Notes under the pieces: generated by a model
Told to the model about the DNA's origin: nothing
The model's database searches: none
The model's input: only the letters and a program-made list of their open reading frames with translations
Position numbers and translations under genes: made by a program
Shown: piece after piece, positions 26,011-38,822 of the stretch
How the letters are laid out: the number at the start of each line of letters is the position of its first letter
Position numbering within the stretch: the stretch's first letter is position 1
Source: Helopsaltes ochotensis
Lineage: Eukaryota; Chordata; Aves; Passeriformes; Locustellidae
Direction: 5' to 3'
Length of the DNA stretch: 64,000 nucleotides
Assembly: GCA_013400155.1 (NCBI GenBank)
Contig: VXBM01000093.1
Coordinates: 425,192-489,191 of the forward strand

Positions 26011-29000
26011 GGTTCTATAGATGCATTTCACACAGTATAAGACATGAGAAACTGTTAAAAACATTTAAAATCAGACCCTACAATGGGCTGGTTGGATCTG
26101 TGGTTTACCCTTGCTTTAAAAAACTTGAGGTTTGCATTTTGCCTTGGTGTCCTTTTTAACATTGTTGATCAGCTCTGGGTTAGCAAAAGCCAGAGAGGAG
26201 AAGTCCAGCCCAGAACTGAATGAGCTGCTACTGCACCTTTCCATGGACTAAGATGGCATTGTCTGAGCACGTTGCTTGCCCTTGCACTTGTTTGATAGAC
26301 TCCCTGCTTAAAATCAGCAATTATTTATCTGGCCAGGAAGTAAACAAGAAAAAAAGAAAAAATATTAGAGGAAGGTAATTGGTTGCAAGCTTTAAGGGTC
26401 ATCACAGTATTTGCGTCCACTTTGATATTTTACAATGGCTTTAATGCCATGCAATTATGGACTTGTTTCAAGTCTTCTCATTTTCTCTAACAAGCAGAGC
26501 ACCTCACATTTTAAACATCTGCAGTAGTTCTGTCAATGAAGCCAGGTCCATTGTAGCACTGCAATCTCTAAAATTGCAGTGATTTTCGGTTGGATAGTGA
26601 TCCACTGTACATCTGGAAATGTAGGTGTTGCCCTCAGGGAGCTGTGTTTGGCGTAATTTCCTCCTTGGGAACAGGACACAATGGGATCACAGCTTCTCCT
26701 GGTCTCAGCTGTCGAGCAAATCTGTGTCAGGCCCAGTAGCCAGTGCTCTTTTCCCCTTGATCAGCTGGGCTTTGGTCTTTGCTGAGTTGAACATTGTTCA
26801 CTAAATGAATAGCTCTCAGAATGCAAAGTTCACCTGTTATCCATCCATTTAGGAAAATTGAGAGTTTTTAATCTTTTGTACTCTGCATTCAAGAGATGAG
26901 AGAGAGAGAAAAACCCAGCTAAATGTCTCCATTTAAATGTAAATTTTGACTTTTCAAGTCTGACAAAGTGGGGTGTTTGTTTTTATAAACAATATATAAA
27001 TATAAAAATAAAAGCCATGGAATTGAAAGAACAAAACCATGCTCTTGCTGATATTTTTCCCAAAGAGTAATCTTTGCTCTCATCATGCTACATACTTTTT
27101 TATTTTGCTGTTTCTCTTTGCTTTAAAACTAATTTTGCTGTGAGAGAACAAGAACAGAAGATCATTAGGAGGAAATACTCTGGCACTGGCTTGTGCAGAG
27201 AAAACATGCCATCTGCCTAATGTGCTTCATCTTGTGTCAGTCTGAGATGTGTTGTTTGGGTTTAACATGCCAGTCACTAGCCTAGAAAAGAGAGCAGGCA
27301 GCACAGCCCGGGCTCCCCATCCTTCCTGCTTTTTGGGGGCGTAGGGATATGATACAGGGCACAAAGTTTTGGACAGAAGATGCATCACCCACCACGTCCT
27401 GGCACGAGGGTCCAAGGGGCGTTTGTGTGTGCAAGGCACAGAAGTAGTTTGGGTTCTGTTTTTCAGCCTTCATCATATCACAGTCTAAGAGGCCAAAGCA
27501 AAGACCCAGCCTCAAAGTGGTTTTTTTTGGGGGGGGTCTGGCTGGTGCACCATCAGTGGCCAGGTTCAGGTATAGGATAGGACCACCTTCTTCAGCAGAT
27601 GTTTCCTCTCCCAGTGACAGCAGTCTTTTCTGATGGATGGATGGTGCATGTCTCAGCTGGGTGAATGTGGCTGGTCGTATTTTGTTACACAGTGTGTAAT
27701 AAAGACTTCAGCTTATTTTTTTTATTAAGAAAAGACGTTGGCAGACAGCTTTAAATGTCTGCCTAAGGACAAAATGAACTGAGTTTTGTAGATAGCTGGG
27801 GTTTTTTTTCCTTAATAAATAAATAAATGGAAAGATTTTTATGTTGATAATAAAAATAACTAATGCAGAGCTTCTTCCACTAGTGCCTGGAGACATGGAC
27901 AGATGTGGGATTTTGAAGGGATAAAGAATTGAAATCTGTTGGCAGGTAGTTGCTATGAAAATGCCTATCCTTCCTGCTTCTTATTAGAGACCAATATTCA
28001 GCAAATGAAGAGTGTCTGAGAAAGTTAATGATGACAGGATCAGGTTCCAACCACCAGAGATAGCAGCAACCTCCTTCCTTCAGAGAAATCCAAAGTTAAA
28101 GTGTAGCTCTGGACTTTCTCCGACTCACAGTGTGGTGTGTGGGAGTGTGGAGGGGAGGAAATTGTCAGGGAAACTATGGAAAAACACAGCAAGTTCACCA
28201 AAAGTTTGCTTTGCCCATGAGTTGTCTGCCAAAGTTCTGTGCGAGGCTTTGCTGTGCTGCTGCTGCTGCGAGGAGTTGGTTTCTGCCTTGCTGTGTGGTC
28301 TGTGGTTGGTGTAAGAGGGTAAGCCTTGTTCTCTCACTTCTGTCCTCCTGATTCTCTTCCTCAGTCCCCTGCAGAGGGAGTGAGGGGCTCTGGGGGGTTT
28401 CTCTGCCTGGGAGGGTTAAATCACAATATTGCTCACAACGCTCAACCCGAAAGCCATCAGTGGTGATGCAAGGCTTAGGAGATCAAAGATTGAATGTTGA
28501 TCTGGTTTATTTACAGTTCAGAGCAAATTGCTTTGTTGTCCATGACAGACAGCTGTAGCAGATATGGAGGAGAAGGATGAAAACAAGTTCAAAACATTTG
28601 TACTTAAAGATGCATTTTTACACACAGACATCCCTATAAAGGTGAATATATACACATACAGAGGAAAAAGCATGCAGAAACTGCTTCAATCTCTAAGTCA
28701 GCCATTGATCGTGTGGGTCAGCTGCTGCTGTCCAGGGTGGGAAATATCCTTCTGAGTCCTACCATACCTTTGCTAGGTATGCCCTGGTGGGTCCTCTTGA
28801 GATTGTCACTGATTTTCTGCAGCACTGAGCTGAACCTTGAGTCCCTGATCTTCTGCAGGAACTGAATATTCTTTCCGTTTGAAATAGTAAAAAAAATAGT
28901 GGTCCCCAGGATGTGCTTGCAGGAGAGACCTTGTCTTTGAGATGTTGTGACTCTACTCACAGGCACAGTTACCTGTCCTGCTGTTTGACAGGCAGAGCAC

Positions 29001-29016
29001 AAGGTGACATTGCCTG

Positions 29017-29641
29017 CAGTAACACCACAGAACCACAGGATGGTTTGGGTTGAAAGGGACCTTAAAAATCATCTTGTTCCCATACCCTGCCATGGGCAGG
29101 GACACCTTCCACTAGTCCAGGTTGCTCAGGGCCCCATCCAACCTGGCCTTGAACCCTCCCAGGGATGGGGGGGCATCCACAGCTTCTCTGGGCAACTTAT
29201 GCCAGGGCCTCACCACCCTCACAGTAAAGAATTTTTTCCCAGTATCTAATCAAAACCCGCTCTCTTTAAGTTTGAGCCATTCTCCTTTGTCCTTGCACTA
29301 CATGTCCTTGTCAGAAGTCCCTCTCCAGCTTTCTTGTCACCCTAGAGAGGTCCTGGAAGGTGCTAAAAGGCCTCCCTGGAGGTTTTCCTTCTCCAGGCTG
29401 AGCAACCCCAGGTCTCTTCATCCTGTCTTCAAAGGAGAGATGCTCCACCCCTCTGAGTATCTTCATGTTCTCATGTTCTCCTCTGGACTTAAGTCTGCAG
29501 TTCTGTGTCATTTTTATATTGGGGGCCCCAGTACTGTACAGAGCACTCTGGGTGGGGTCTCAAGAGCAGGTACAGGGGAAGAATCACCTCCCTTGGCTGC
29601 TGGCCACACTGCTTTTGGAGCAACCCAGGACACCTATTGGC
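29017..29641 (-). mobile_element. CR1 LINE, 5'-truncated, minus orientation
   Basis: Read on the + strand, the element starts with the CR1 3' end in reverse complement: ACAGGATGGTTTGGGTTGAA, then GGGACCTTAAAAATCATC. It continues through CCATCCAACCTGGCCTTGAA and GGCATCCACAGCTTCTCTGG, and on to GGGCCCCAGTACTGTACAGA, GGCTGCTGGCCACACTGCTT and CCCAGGACACC. About 625 bp of the 3' part of a CR1 remain, including part of the reverse transcriptase 3' end and the 3' UTR. CR1 is the dominant LINE of birds and typically 5'-truncates. The 207-codon + strand frame at 29122-29745 is antisense CR1 and not a gene. Confidence 0.93.
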
Positions 29642-30751
29642 CAAGTAAGAATAGGGGAATATTAGAGAAAAAAGTTTCAGATACCACTCATGCTGATAAA
29701 ATGCCCTGGAAAGGCATTGATGATATGTTGTGCTTTCAATTGTAACAGCAGACCCTTCCTCAATGTCCATTACATTTTAGCTTTTATAGCACTGTGCGGA
29801 CCATAAATACTGCTAGATGTAAAGCTCAGAGTTTACATCCCACAGTTTGGTACAAAATGTTATGCTGAGCTGTCTCTGAGTAGGACACAGCCAAGAAAAC
29901 CTGTTCCTCCCATTGTGGATGAATCATGGGTCAGCAAGACAATACCCGGGTCAATTCTGGTTTGTGTTTGCATGCCATCCGTCCCCTCAGCATTTGTGTC
30001 TGCTGTACAGTCCCTAATCTCTTTTGGCGTCATTGTGTTCCTGTTTATCAGCTTTCACTTTTATCTCTTCCTCGATGCGCTTGCTGCTCACCCTGAGTAC
30101 AAGCAAGGAAAAGAAAGGCTCAACCTGCAAGGGAACAGAATAAGACTAATGGCCGTGGACAGCCTCTGCCTGTGGCCAGGCTGTGCCAGGAGGGTGAACA
30201 GAAAGAGCTGGTTTGGCTTTCAGCTGCCAGTCCCCTGGTAAAGCATTGCACAGTGTCCATCCACAGCCTTCCTGTCTTCTCAAGCAAGTGGATGCCCGCC
30301 CAACCTTTGAATGGCACATTTGGTGTTGTTTCCTTCCACCTGAATTAGCAGGTTTGCAGTTTCCATCCAGATTTTTGCTCCTTACTCCACGCAGATCTAT
30401 GTAAAATAAAAGCAACCCTTACAGGTGCTCTAACAGGTCCAACAACTCCAGTTTTCTGGGTATGTTCTGAGTAGGTGGGAAAAGACACCAGGGGGCCTGT
30501 TTAAAACATTTTACATCTGTAAAATGGACCTTTCCCTTTGATGTCCAGCTTACAGTCCTCATTGTTCTAGGGCTTGTTGAGCTGAAAGCTTTATGTAGAT
30601 CAGGATCTACCTTAGGGTAATTTGTCTAATCCCTTTTTAGAGATTTAGTTTAAACTGTAGAAATACACATACTTTTCACCACCAATCAACGACTTACCTT
30701 TTTAAGAACTACAGAAATCTCATTCTGCAGCATAAATTAAGGTGTAATTGG

Positions 30752-30848
30752 AAAATAAGAACAGTGATGCTGCATCAAACCCAAGGTCTATTTGGCTCAG
30801 AATCTTATTGCAGATGCTAAGGGATGGACAAAGAAGAGAGCAAGGCTT
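30752..30848 (+). mobile_element. Ancient interspersed repeat fragment (amniote type)
   Basis: The stretch containing AAATAAGAACAGTGATGCTG, CATCAAACCCAAGGTCTATT, TGGCTCAGAATCTTATTGCA and then GATGCTAAGGG aligns by eye with a repeat abundant in turtles and crocodilians of the form AAGAACAGCCATACTGGGTC, followed by AGACCAAAGGTCCATCTAGC. The copy is very diverged. I cannot name the family with certainty. The boundaries are approximate. Confidence 0.45.
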
Positions 30849-31464
30849 CTGATAATGGGTAATTTGGGGATTTTCTGTTCAAGGAGCTGTGCTCACTGCT
30901 TTGAATGTAATAACGTAATTTTTCTTTGAATTTATCTAATTGATCTTTCTGTTCACCTGTTTTTTGGCTAAAATCTGGTGGCAGTGAGTGCTGCAGTATA
31001 AGCTAATTTAAAAAACACTTCATTTTGTTTGCCTTTGGTCTTCTGCCTGATGACTTTATATGCTGCCAGCTGCAACTTATTTACTAAGAAATAGTGAATA
31101 ATGATACATATTATTTGAGAGACTAGAGAAACTGGTAGTTAAAGAGTTTGATTTGCCTACACACAATTTGTCCAACTGCAAGAGTTCCTAGGAAATTAGG
31201 GGACAGGGAGCCATAACTCCTAGCCATTGTTTTTAGTCTACCACTCTTTGCCTTTGTAATTAGAGGAGAGGCAGGCAATGTCTTTGGGCCTTATTTATGT
31301 ACTTGTAAAGTCTGTGCTCCTTGGTCCAAGGGTTCTGCAGAGGTATAATTAAAAGTTGGTGGTAAAACACAAAGCTATTAATACTGCTATGAAGTGAATA
31401 GTTGAACAGGAATTCTTGACCTTAATATAGTTGCAGGCATATAAGCAGCAATTAATGATGCCTG

Positions 31465-31530
31465 AAGACATTAAATGACTTGTGTATTGTCACACAGCAA
31501 GCAAGTGGCTGTCTAAGGAACAGCACCAAG
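31465..31530 (+). repeat. Possible MIR-like fragment
   Basis: TTAAATGACTTGTGTATTGT followed by CACACAGCAAGCAAGTGGCT resembles the MIR segment AAGTGACTTGCCCAAGGTCA followed by CACAGCTAGTAAGTGGC. Only about 50 bp can be matched by eye, so the call is weak. Confidence 0.4.
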
Positions 31531-32599
31531 GCGTGCTAAAACCTTCAATACAGCTACTGGGAGCATTTCAGCTGAGGGAATCTTCACAACCAGACCAGAG
31601 CTAAATTTAATTATCCAGTGAAAACATGGCCATTTAGATATTCCTGTTTCATAACCTAATTTTCTTGCTTTAATTATAAGAGAATAAGTAACAGTTACTG
31701 CCTCAGCTTCTCTCTGCCTTTCCTTTACTCTCTCTTTCCTCTTGCTTGCTTTCTTTCACTCATTATTCTCTTTTATGGTAGGATTTCTTCCCTCTTCTAA
31801 AAACGCTGTTGAATCTTTTGCCACTTGTCTTTTCTGAAGAGGCTTCTTTCTGTAAAGCCAATGCTGTTTAGCAGCAGAGGAATGAGCAAGGTAGGATTTC
31901 TAAAACTTGTCCTGTGGGTCATCTGGTGGTGACACACAAGTGGTGTTTGAGATGGGCAGAGCCAAGTAAAACCAGCAAAGCTTGGGCCGAGGTAATGCCC
32001 CAAGACCCTGCTCAGTCCCACTGCTTTTTTCTAATAATTCAGGCAAGGAAAGATGTCAGAATTTGTGAAGGTCAAAAAGCAATGGTGCTGAGCGTATGCG
32101 CACGTTTGCGTCATTTGAGGGACAGAGGAAGGAGGAGACAGAACAAGGACTGTCCTTCTTCAGACTCAGTTTTGGCTGGAGGTCAGACCCTAAATCCATA
32201 AGAATGTATTTTCTGGTTCATAATCATTTAGGGTAAAAATTATACAAGAACTGTCCATGCAGCTGAGCCAAAAGTCTTGTCTAAACTTGATCTGGGTCTT
32301 AACATTGTCTCTTTGGCGCCTCTCTAATTTAATATGCATTGGAACAGAAGTGGCTTCTGGATAGAGCCTTTCACCTCCAGGTCACCCTTTCAGATCCAAT
32401 TCAGGCCTGTCACGACCAAATGTTGCTGCCATCTGACGGCTCCTCTGCGTCCTGTGTGAATTGCTGGCTCCAGTCCAGGGGCTGGTGGACAGGTGCCTGA
32501 GATGCACAAACTGCCAGAGCTGACACTAACTGGACGTCCCCGCCGAGGGGTCGGGGTGACTCAGCCCGGCAGATGAATTAACACTTAACTTGTGCGCAC

Positions 32600-32760
32600 G
32601 GCGATGCTTTGTATCTTCAAAGTGCTTTACAGACTGTCAGCTAGCCCTCGGGAGGTGTTGTTATCTGCACTGGCAGGTGAGAGAAGCAAGCAGATAACAA
32701 GCCAGGATCAGAATATGCATGTTGCTGACCTCCCACTCTGAGGCCAGGACTCTGAGTTTA
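32600..32760 (+). repeat. Possible MIR-like / CORE-type ancient SINE fragment
   Basis: The order CAAAGTGCTTTACAGAC, GGGAGGTGTTGTTATCTGCA, GGTGAGAGAAGCAAG and CACTCTGAGGCCAGGACTCT follows the layout of the MIR consensus (GCTTTACA, then GAGGTAGGTATTATTATCCC, then GATGAGGAAACTGAGG, ending in a CTCTGACTCCAGAGCC-like segment). Similarity is weak and only visible as ordered blocks, so this is tentative. Confidence 0.4.
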
Positions 32761-35700
32761 GCTCCTTTTGGGGCGACTGATGGGCACACCAGAGCAGGGT
32801 TCAAGTTCTGTTCTTCTGTGGATAAAAGCACCACTTACTTTTTAAGGCAGGCAGGAAAGCAGTACTGATGGGCTTCCATCCTTTTGCTGAAGCACAGAAC
32901 AACAGAGGTCTCTTCTCCATCCACTTTGAGGCTCTAGGCAGTCATGTCATGTTACTCCTGCCATCAACAGGTATCATTATTTATCATTATTTGCCATGAA
33001 ACAGAGTTGGTAAATCGTTACTATTGAATAGCAATTGGGTTGGAGTGGTTGATTCTGAGAGACAACAGCTCCTGGAATATCACTGAAATGCTCTGAAAAA
33101 AAAATGCTTGAAGTGTTATGAAGAGTTGCTGGAAGGCCATGCAGAGTTAGTGACACATCAGTGTTTGCAAGCTGCTTCTGCAGGGACACTTAAAAGGCAT
33201 TGTCAGACTGTAAAGTGTCGACAGAAAAAGCAAAATTGTCCTTTGTGCTTCATATCAGTGAGAGCAAGAGTGGTTCTAAACTGGCATGATCCTTTCTCTG
33301 GAAGCAAGATGAAGAAACCTTTTTTTCTTTTTTCCTTAGGGTTTTTAAAAATAGTAACTCCCTTTCCTACTATTAATTTCTTGTGTAAATAATTGCTGTT
33401 GTTGCCATGGTGTTTACAGAGGTGAATGAGCAGGTGGTCCCTGAGATGATGAATGGAAGGAGAAAGATGTTGTCCCTATGGTTACAAAAGGGGAGTGCTA
33501 TAAATCTGAAATAGTGCCTCTAATAAGGTGTGGCTTGCATTGTCTGAAAAAAACTGAGGATGATTCTGTAGGACTAACTTGTCAAAGGTTGTATAATGGA
33601 TAGCAGAGGAAAATGTGGATGTATTTAATGGATTTTTGGGGTAGCAGTGGAAATATGGGGAGAAGGTAGAGGTAAGAAAAGTAATTTGGGTAAAATTCAT
33701 CTTACCAGGCATCCAAATCCAGGCATTTCAAGCTTGAAAATGTGTGCTATATCCACACAATTTGAATTCCACCTCATATTCCCTTGGAAATTCAGGAGAC
33801 AAGTGTCACACATCTCCAAAGAGCGATTCAAAGCACTGGGCAGAATTCAAAAGGGAAGGAGTGGTGCTTTGTAGCTGAATGTGGACTGCTGGCCACGTGA
33901 TGCTGAACGGTCAGTTTTCTTTCAGTTTCCTAAGGAGCACAATGTGCTCATGTGTTTTCTGGTGTCACCACTGTAAGCACTGCCAAAATAACTAATCTTG
34001 AGGTAACGATGTGTTTGTGTCAAAAGGGATGTAAAATTTTCTTTTGAGAGGTTCTTTTAAGGAATTTTTCTTCCGAAAGATACCTGAGGAAGCATCAAAG
34101 AGCCATTCTTCTGGGAATTTCTGAATGTTTTCTGAATGAAAAGGGGCAAACTCCTTCTGCTGAGCCAGCTGTTGAATGTCCATTTACTCCAAACAGTTGT
34201 TGAGCAACAGGAGTACAAAATCTGCCTGGAGGCTGTTCCCTTCCTTGCAACAAATGACAGTCCATGGTTCTAGCAGCTTGTATAAAACATTGCAAGGAGT
34301 TTATCCCATCCCCTATATGAAATATTGGAGTGGAGAAGGCTTTTGGATGCCTCTCTCTCGAAACCAATTGCTATGCCCAAGAATTAATAAAATCCATATT
34401 GAAGTGACAGCTGGTGGACAGAGCTGGCTTCTTGCTTCATCACTTGTCTCTCTAGTGGCTCATGTTCTGAGCTCAATGCACATTTATCCTTTTATTACGG
34501 CATTTATGGACTTCTATTTATTTATTTATTAAACCTCTGTTTTCTTAAGAATCATAATTGCACTGTTCAAAATCTAAGTCTGGTCATATCATCACTAGCT
34601 AAAAACATAGTTCTTTCCTTCCAAAGGCATTCAATGAAGGAAATAAAAATGCAGACAAGTGAGAATATATTTTCTCAAAACTTTCTGTGCCATCATGAAC
34701 CAGCTTCTGTAGTACTTTAACTATTTCCTTTCTTGACAATGAGGGTTCTTTCTCTTAATTCATGATTTCTTTCATTTTCAGCACCTCCTAATTTATATGT
34801 ACGTTTCTCAAGCTGACAGAAACTTCAGACTAACTCAGTAGAGCAGTGGAAAGTGCGTGTCACAACAACAGGGATTCAAATGAACTCTAGAGCAGAAATA
34901 CGTTTGCTTGTTTATTTATGCTGGGTTTATATGGTAAGTGGCAAGAAGAGATAAAACCCATTCTTTTCAAGGGAGAGAATCTTGTTTTCCAAAGAAGTGG
35001 GGTTCAGTCATTGTCAGTCTAGTGAGTGATTTCTGTTTGGAGACTCAGAGAAGAGAAAGACCAAGTCTGCCTTTGTTTTCTGGAACTCTGTAACCTGGGT
35101 CATCCAGGTAATTACAGCTTTACTTAAGAAACAGCGTGAGAGAGGAAAACTCTGCCACTGCTTGTAAGCACAAAGAAAAGACACTTGAGAGAATTAAATT
35201 GCATGATGACTTTTATAAGGCATCTGAATCATTTCGCATTCCACCTCTAAAGCAGAAAATGATGAGTTTAATATCATATTGTAGGATGTACCTGGTAAGC
35301 CTCTCAGAAGGCAGCTGTGGCATCCAGAGCTATTTGAGCCTAGCTATTCATTATTTTCTGCATAGAGGCTAAAGAAAATGTGACTGTGAGACTTTGAACC
35401 ATGTCTGAATTTATTCCCCCTCTCACTTGCAGGTGCTGCAGCAACAGAAGCCCCAATGGGGGTGGGTTGTGTTGTGCAGATACTGGCAGATACCCCATGG
35501 GTATGGCGGCAGATAGCAGTGGGTTAAGTGTGTTTGCATATGCTCATGTAAATGCAAACATACATTTATTTACTTCATTCTCCTGCTAAAGTTCTCCTAT
35601 CTCCAAGAGCAACAATTTCAGAAGGTCACCTCTCTGCTGACTTTGCTGAAATTGCCATCAGTAGGTGACATTATGCATTTCATAAAATGTTAATTCTGTG

Positions 35701-36336
35701 ATCCTACCTGAGTTGCTGGAGATCAGTAATTATGTCAGAATCTTCCAGAGAACCTCAACTGAAATACCAAACTTTATTTCCTTGCTTAAGTTTGTGGGGG
35801 AAACAGTCCCTTCATGTAAAACACCTATGAATATGGATGACTCTAAAGAGGAAGAAGAAATACCATTGTTGTTCAGGAGCTCAGCATAATCCTTGTGAAG
35901 CTTGCAAACAAATTCTCTGCTGCTTGGTCTACTACTTGAGGCACGCGGTGGCAAACCTTTAATGTCCCAGTGACTGGGCTGTTATTGTCCATTTTAAGGC
36001 CACAATAACTTTGTGTCTGGGAATAAGAGGACTTTTTCCATCAGGAACTCATGTGTTATATCAACAATGCACTGAATTATTTTGTTCTGTAACGGAGAAT
36101 GCTCAGCGTGTTTCCCTTTGATAAAGTAGTGAATGTGAGGAGGAGAAATGTGGAACACTGAAATGCTGTTCTGCTCACACACAGCAGTGTCTGGAAGTAG
36201 TACATCCAACTGGCAATTACTCTAGCAGTGTTTAAAAACATGCTGAATAGGATGGACAGTTGCAAGTTTGGACTAAATTTAGTGCACAGGAATATATGAA
36301 ATAGAGATTTTTATACATTCAGTTGGAGGCTAAGGA

Positions 36337-36383
36337 ACAAAGACCAGGGAAAAAACCAAAAAACAAAAAACCAAAAAAAACCA
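36337..36383. repeat. A/C-rich low-complexity tract
   Basis: Units of the form CCAAAAAACAAAAAACC followed by an eight-A run; simple sequence with no coding signal. Confidence 0.85.
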
Positions 36384-37429
36384 GCTGAATAGTCATTGTG
36401 GGCTAACTTAAGAAATTACTTTTTAATCATGTTAAAACAGATGACTTGAAAAATGTTTTTGAACTTGTTTGGGTGAGGAGCTACCTCTTTAATGTCACAG
36501 CTTCCAAATAAGGGATCTGGAAGCTTAATCTTTAGGTGAAGGTCACATCTGTGAAGGACACTGTTCTCTCACAAATAACCATCGCAACCAGATTATTTGA
36601 AAATGGTTTTGATGAACAAAAAATATCTTCAAGGAAATTTTAGCACACCAGGAGACTTTCTAATAGTCTCTGTGCCACTTCTACCAACAATTTTTTTGAC
36701 TGAGGGTCCTAGGAGAGTTTAGAAAATACTCCAGTGACACTGTGTTAGACTGCATAACTTGATAATTGAATACTAAGCTGAGGCTCAGGTCACTCATGTT
36801 CTGCAGGTGAATTTCTTGCTGGATAGCTTATGGAAAATTATTGTAGCTATCTGTGTCTCTGCATCTCTGTTTGTGGCCACCTTCTTTTGGAAACAACTTG
36901 AAAACTATGAATGAATAAGTACCACAAATCCCGCAGTTTACACCAGCAATTTTATTTAAGTCACAAATTATTCTAGTCTATTGTTATGTATCTCACTGTG
37001 CTTCTCAATTGCTTTATGTTAGTAGCTATGTTCCTATAAAGAATTCTGTCTGGTTGTTCTAAAATAAGTATGACTTAGGTCACTGACTTCTGTGTGAAGG
37101 ACATTTCATGCTGTACAAATACCCAGTTTAACTAGATTATCTGCTCACTTCATCAAATCACTGTTTTGAGACTCTACAACATGTTCTGTTTTATGGTGAT
37201 ATGCCAGCGTGCATCTGATCTCATCAAATTCTGTTTGTGACGGGGAAATTATCTCATGAAAATAGTATTACTTAATCTTGGTTTTTAATTTCTGTATGCT
37301 TGGAGAGGAAGAAAATCCTGTGTGGTGTTTCATCCTGTCAATGCTAATCTTTCTCCTCAGTGCTGTATCTCCAAATAGCAGATGTGTGCTTTATTGCAGG
37401 GCTGGTCCTCTGTAGCACAGCAGAATGTT

Positions 37430-37680
37430 TTGGCAGGAGCAAACAATTTATTGTATTAGAGTCAAACACAATCAAGTGTTCCCTTTCCTATGAAGCATGG
37501 TCAGATATTGATATTGCATTAGCTAACGTTTTAACATAGCAGAGGCTTAATAAGATACATTATTACTCTCTCTCTAGGCTGTTTAATTAAACTAAATAGT
37601 CTCTGTGTATTATACATTGGTTTTCTGCCAGGGGAAAGTAAATCTGTGTGATATTAGTGTCGCGCACCAAATGATGTTCT
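37430..37680. other. Candidate conserved non-coding element upstream of the first AGBL4 exon
   Basis: The AT-rich block contains ATTGATATTGCATTAGC, GGCTGTTTAATTAAAC (two overlapping homeodomain cores) and ATTAGTGTCGCGCACC at its right edge, then changes abruptly to GC-rich sequence at about 37690. No coding frame is supported. Confidence 0.27.
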
Positions 37681-38822
37681 CCCCCCATCAGAAGAGCCGA
37701 CACTGCTGAGACATGGACTGCACAATCCAACCTGCCTTGCTGATGCACTGAGAACACAGCTCAGTGCTCTCCAGCAGCCAGAGCAAGCTTTGTGTGCAGG
37801 AGAGACTTGTGGCTGCAGAGCTTCCTGCTCTGTTCCAGGACAGGGAGAGGCACCATGAGCATGCTGCTGCCAACAGAGCTCTTCTCCATCCCTCCGCTGA
37901 GGCAGGGACACCTGAGCTCTGGGCACCAGGACGGCTCCAAGGGCCCTGTGCTGGCCAGGGATGGGCTCGTCACGTCATTTGCTCAGGTCCAGAGGTTGTA
38001 AGAATTTGGGGAAACCGGGTAATTCAGCGGCGTCTGCTCTGGTATCACTCTTTAGTGCTGGACAGTGCCATCCACCGCTGCTGATGGCCCTGTATGCAGT
38101 GATCCAGGTGAGCATTCCCTCTTCCCCCACTGATGCCATGGGAAGGGGATGGGGAGAGCAGGCACTTCTGTGCTAGGGGGTTCTGCTGTCTTCTTTTAAA
38201 GCCAGAGTTGGTGCAGAATACTGCAGGGATCTACAAGCAGAGAGGCATTCCAGGCACTTGCTTTGGAGAGTCATTCTGTTGAGTTACTGCTAGAAAGCAG
38301 AGGAAGACAAAACATTTGCAGTATTTCTCCTTACACAGAGAAATAAACTGCACAGGAACTACTGGAGTCTTTTTTACACAATTTTGAGCCTGTTTCACCT
38401 GGCAGAAGGGAACCTCTGCATAATTCAATGCAGAACTGTGCAGAGATGGCAAAGCTATGCCCAAATATTTGTGCTCTAGAACTGGAAGGTGCATATTTTT
38501 ATCACTGGCAGTAAGCCCTGTATCACAATGAAGGATGTTTTGGCTCTATTTTGCACACTGTCCTGTACAAAATGTTCCAATATTTTCAAAAACAGCTAAA
38601 GAAATGTCTGTCATGGTCCTTTGTTGTATATCACATGCTCCCACAGAGAGGCAGGAATGGTTGGGTGCCTCACAGTGAGATCTTTAGCGTGGCTCCCTGA
38701 TGCCGGCACCATGGATGGGTCCAGGGATGGCAGGACTGGATGTATGGGAGGCTTCACCTGCACAACTCTGTCATGATTTATCTCGTGCTGAATGTTTTGT
38801 TGTTGTTGTTTTCCCTCCACAG

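Larger units (their letters stand above)
1..38822 (+). other. AGBL4: AGBL4 intron (5' of the first recognised exon), partial
   Basis: No coding exon of AGBL4 or any other gene could be recognised here on either strand. The stretch is inferred to be intronic because AGBL4 introns are very long in vertebrates and the first exon in the window starts with a phase-0 acceptor. It contains the repeats listed separately and several repeat-free AT-rich blocks with scattered CpGs. The longest open frames (207 codons at 29122-29745, 160 codons at 19316-19798, 155 codons at 13550-14017, 154 codons at 22360-22824) are repeat-derived or show no protein-like conservation that I recognise. The preceding AGBL4 exon, which would carry the DLNRHW region, was not found. 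Confidence 0.8.

Noticed and set aside
25732..26159. Overlapping 86-105-codon frames on both strands
   Set aside because: They translate a T/G-only repeat and consist of F/V/C/L or K/N/Q/T runs.
28012..28314. 100-codon + strand frame starting MSEKVNDDRIRF, superficially protein-like
   Set aside because: No family recognised, a competing frame exists on the minus strand over the same bases, and no donor/acceptor pair bounds it.
29122..29745. 207-codon + strand open frame, the longest in the window
   Set aside because: It is antisense to a CR1 element and has no independent protein-like features.
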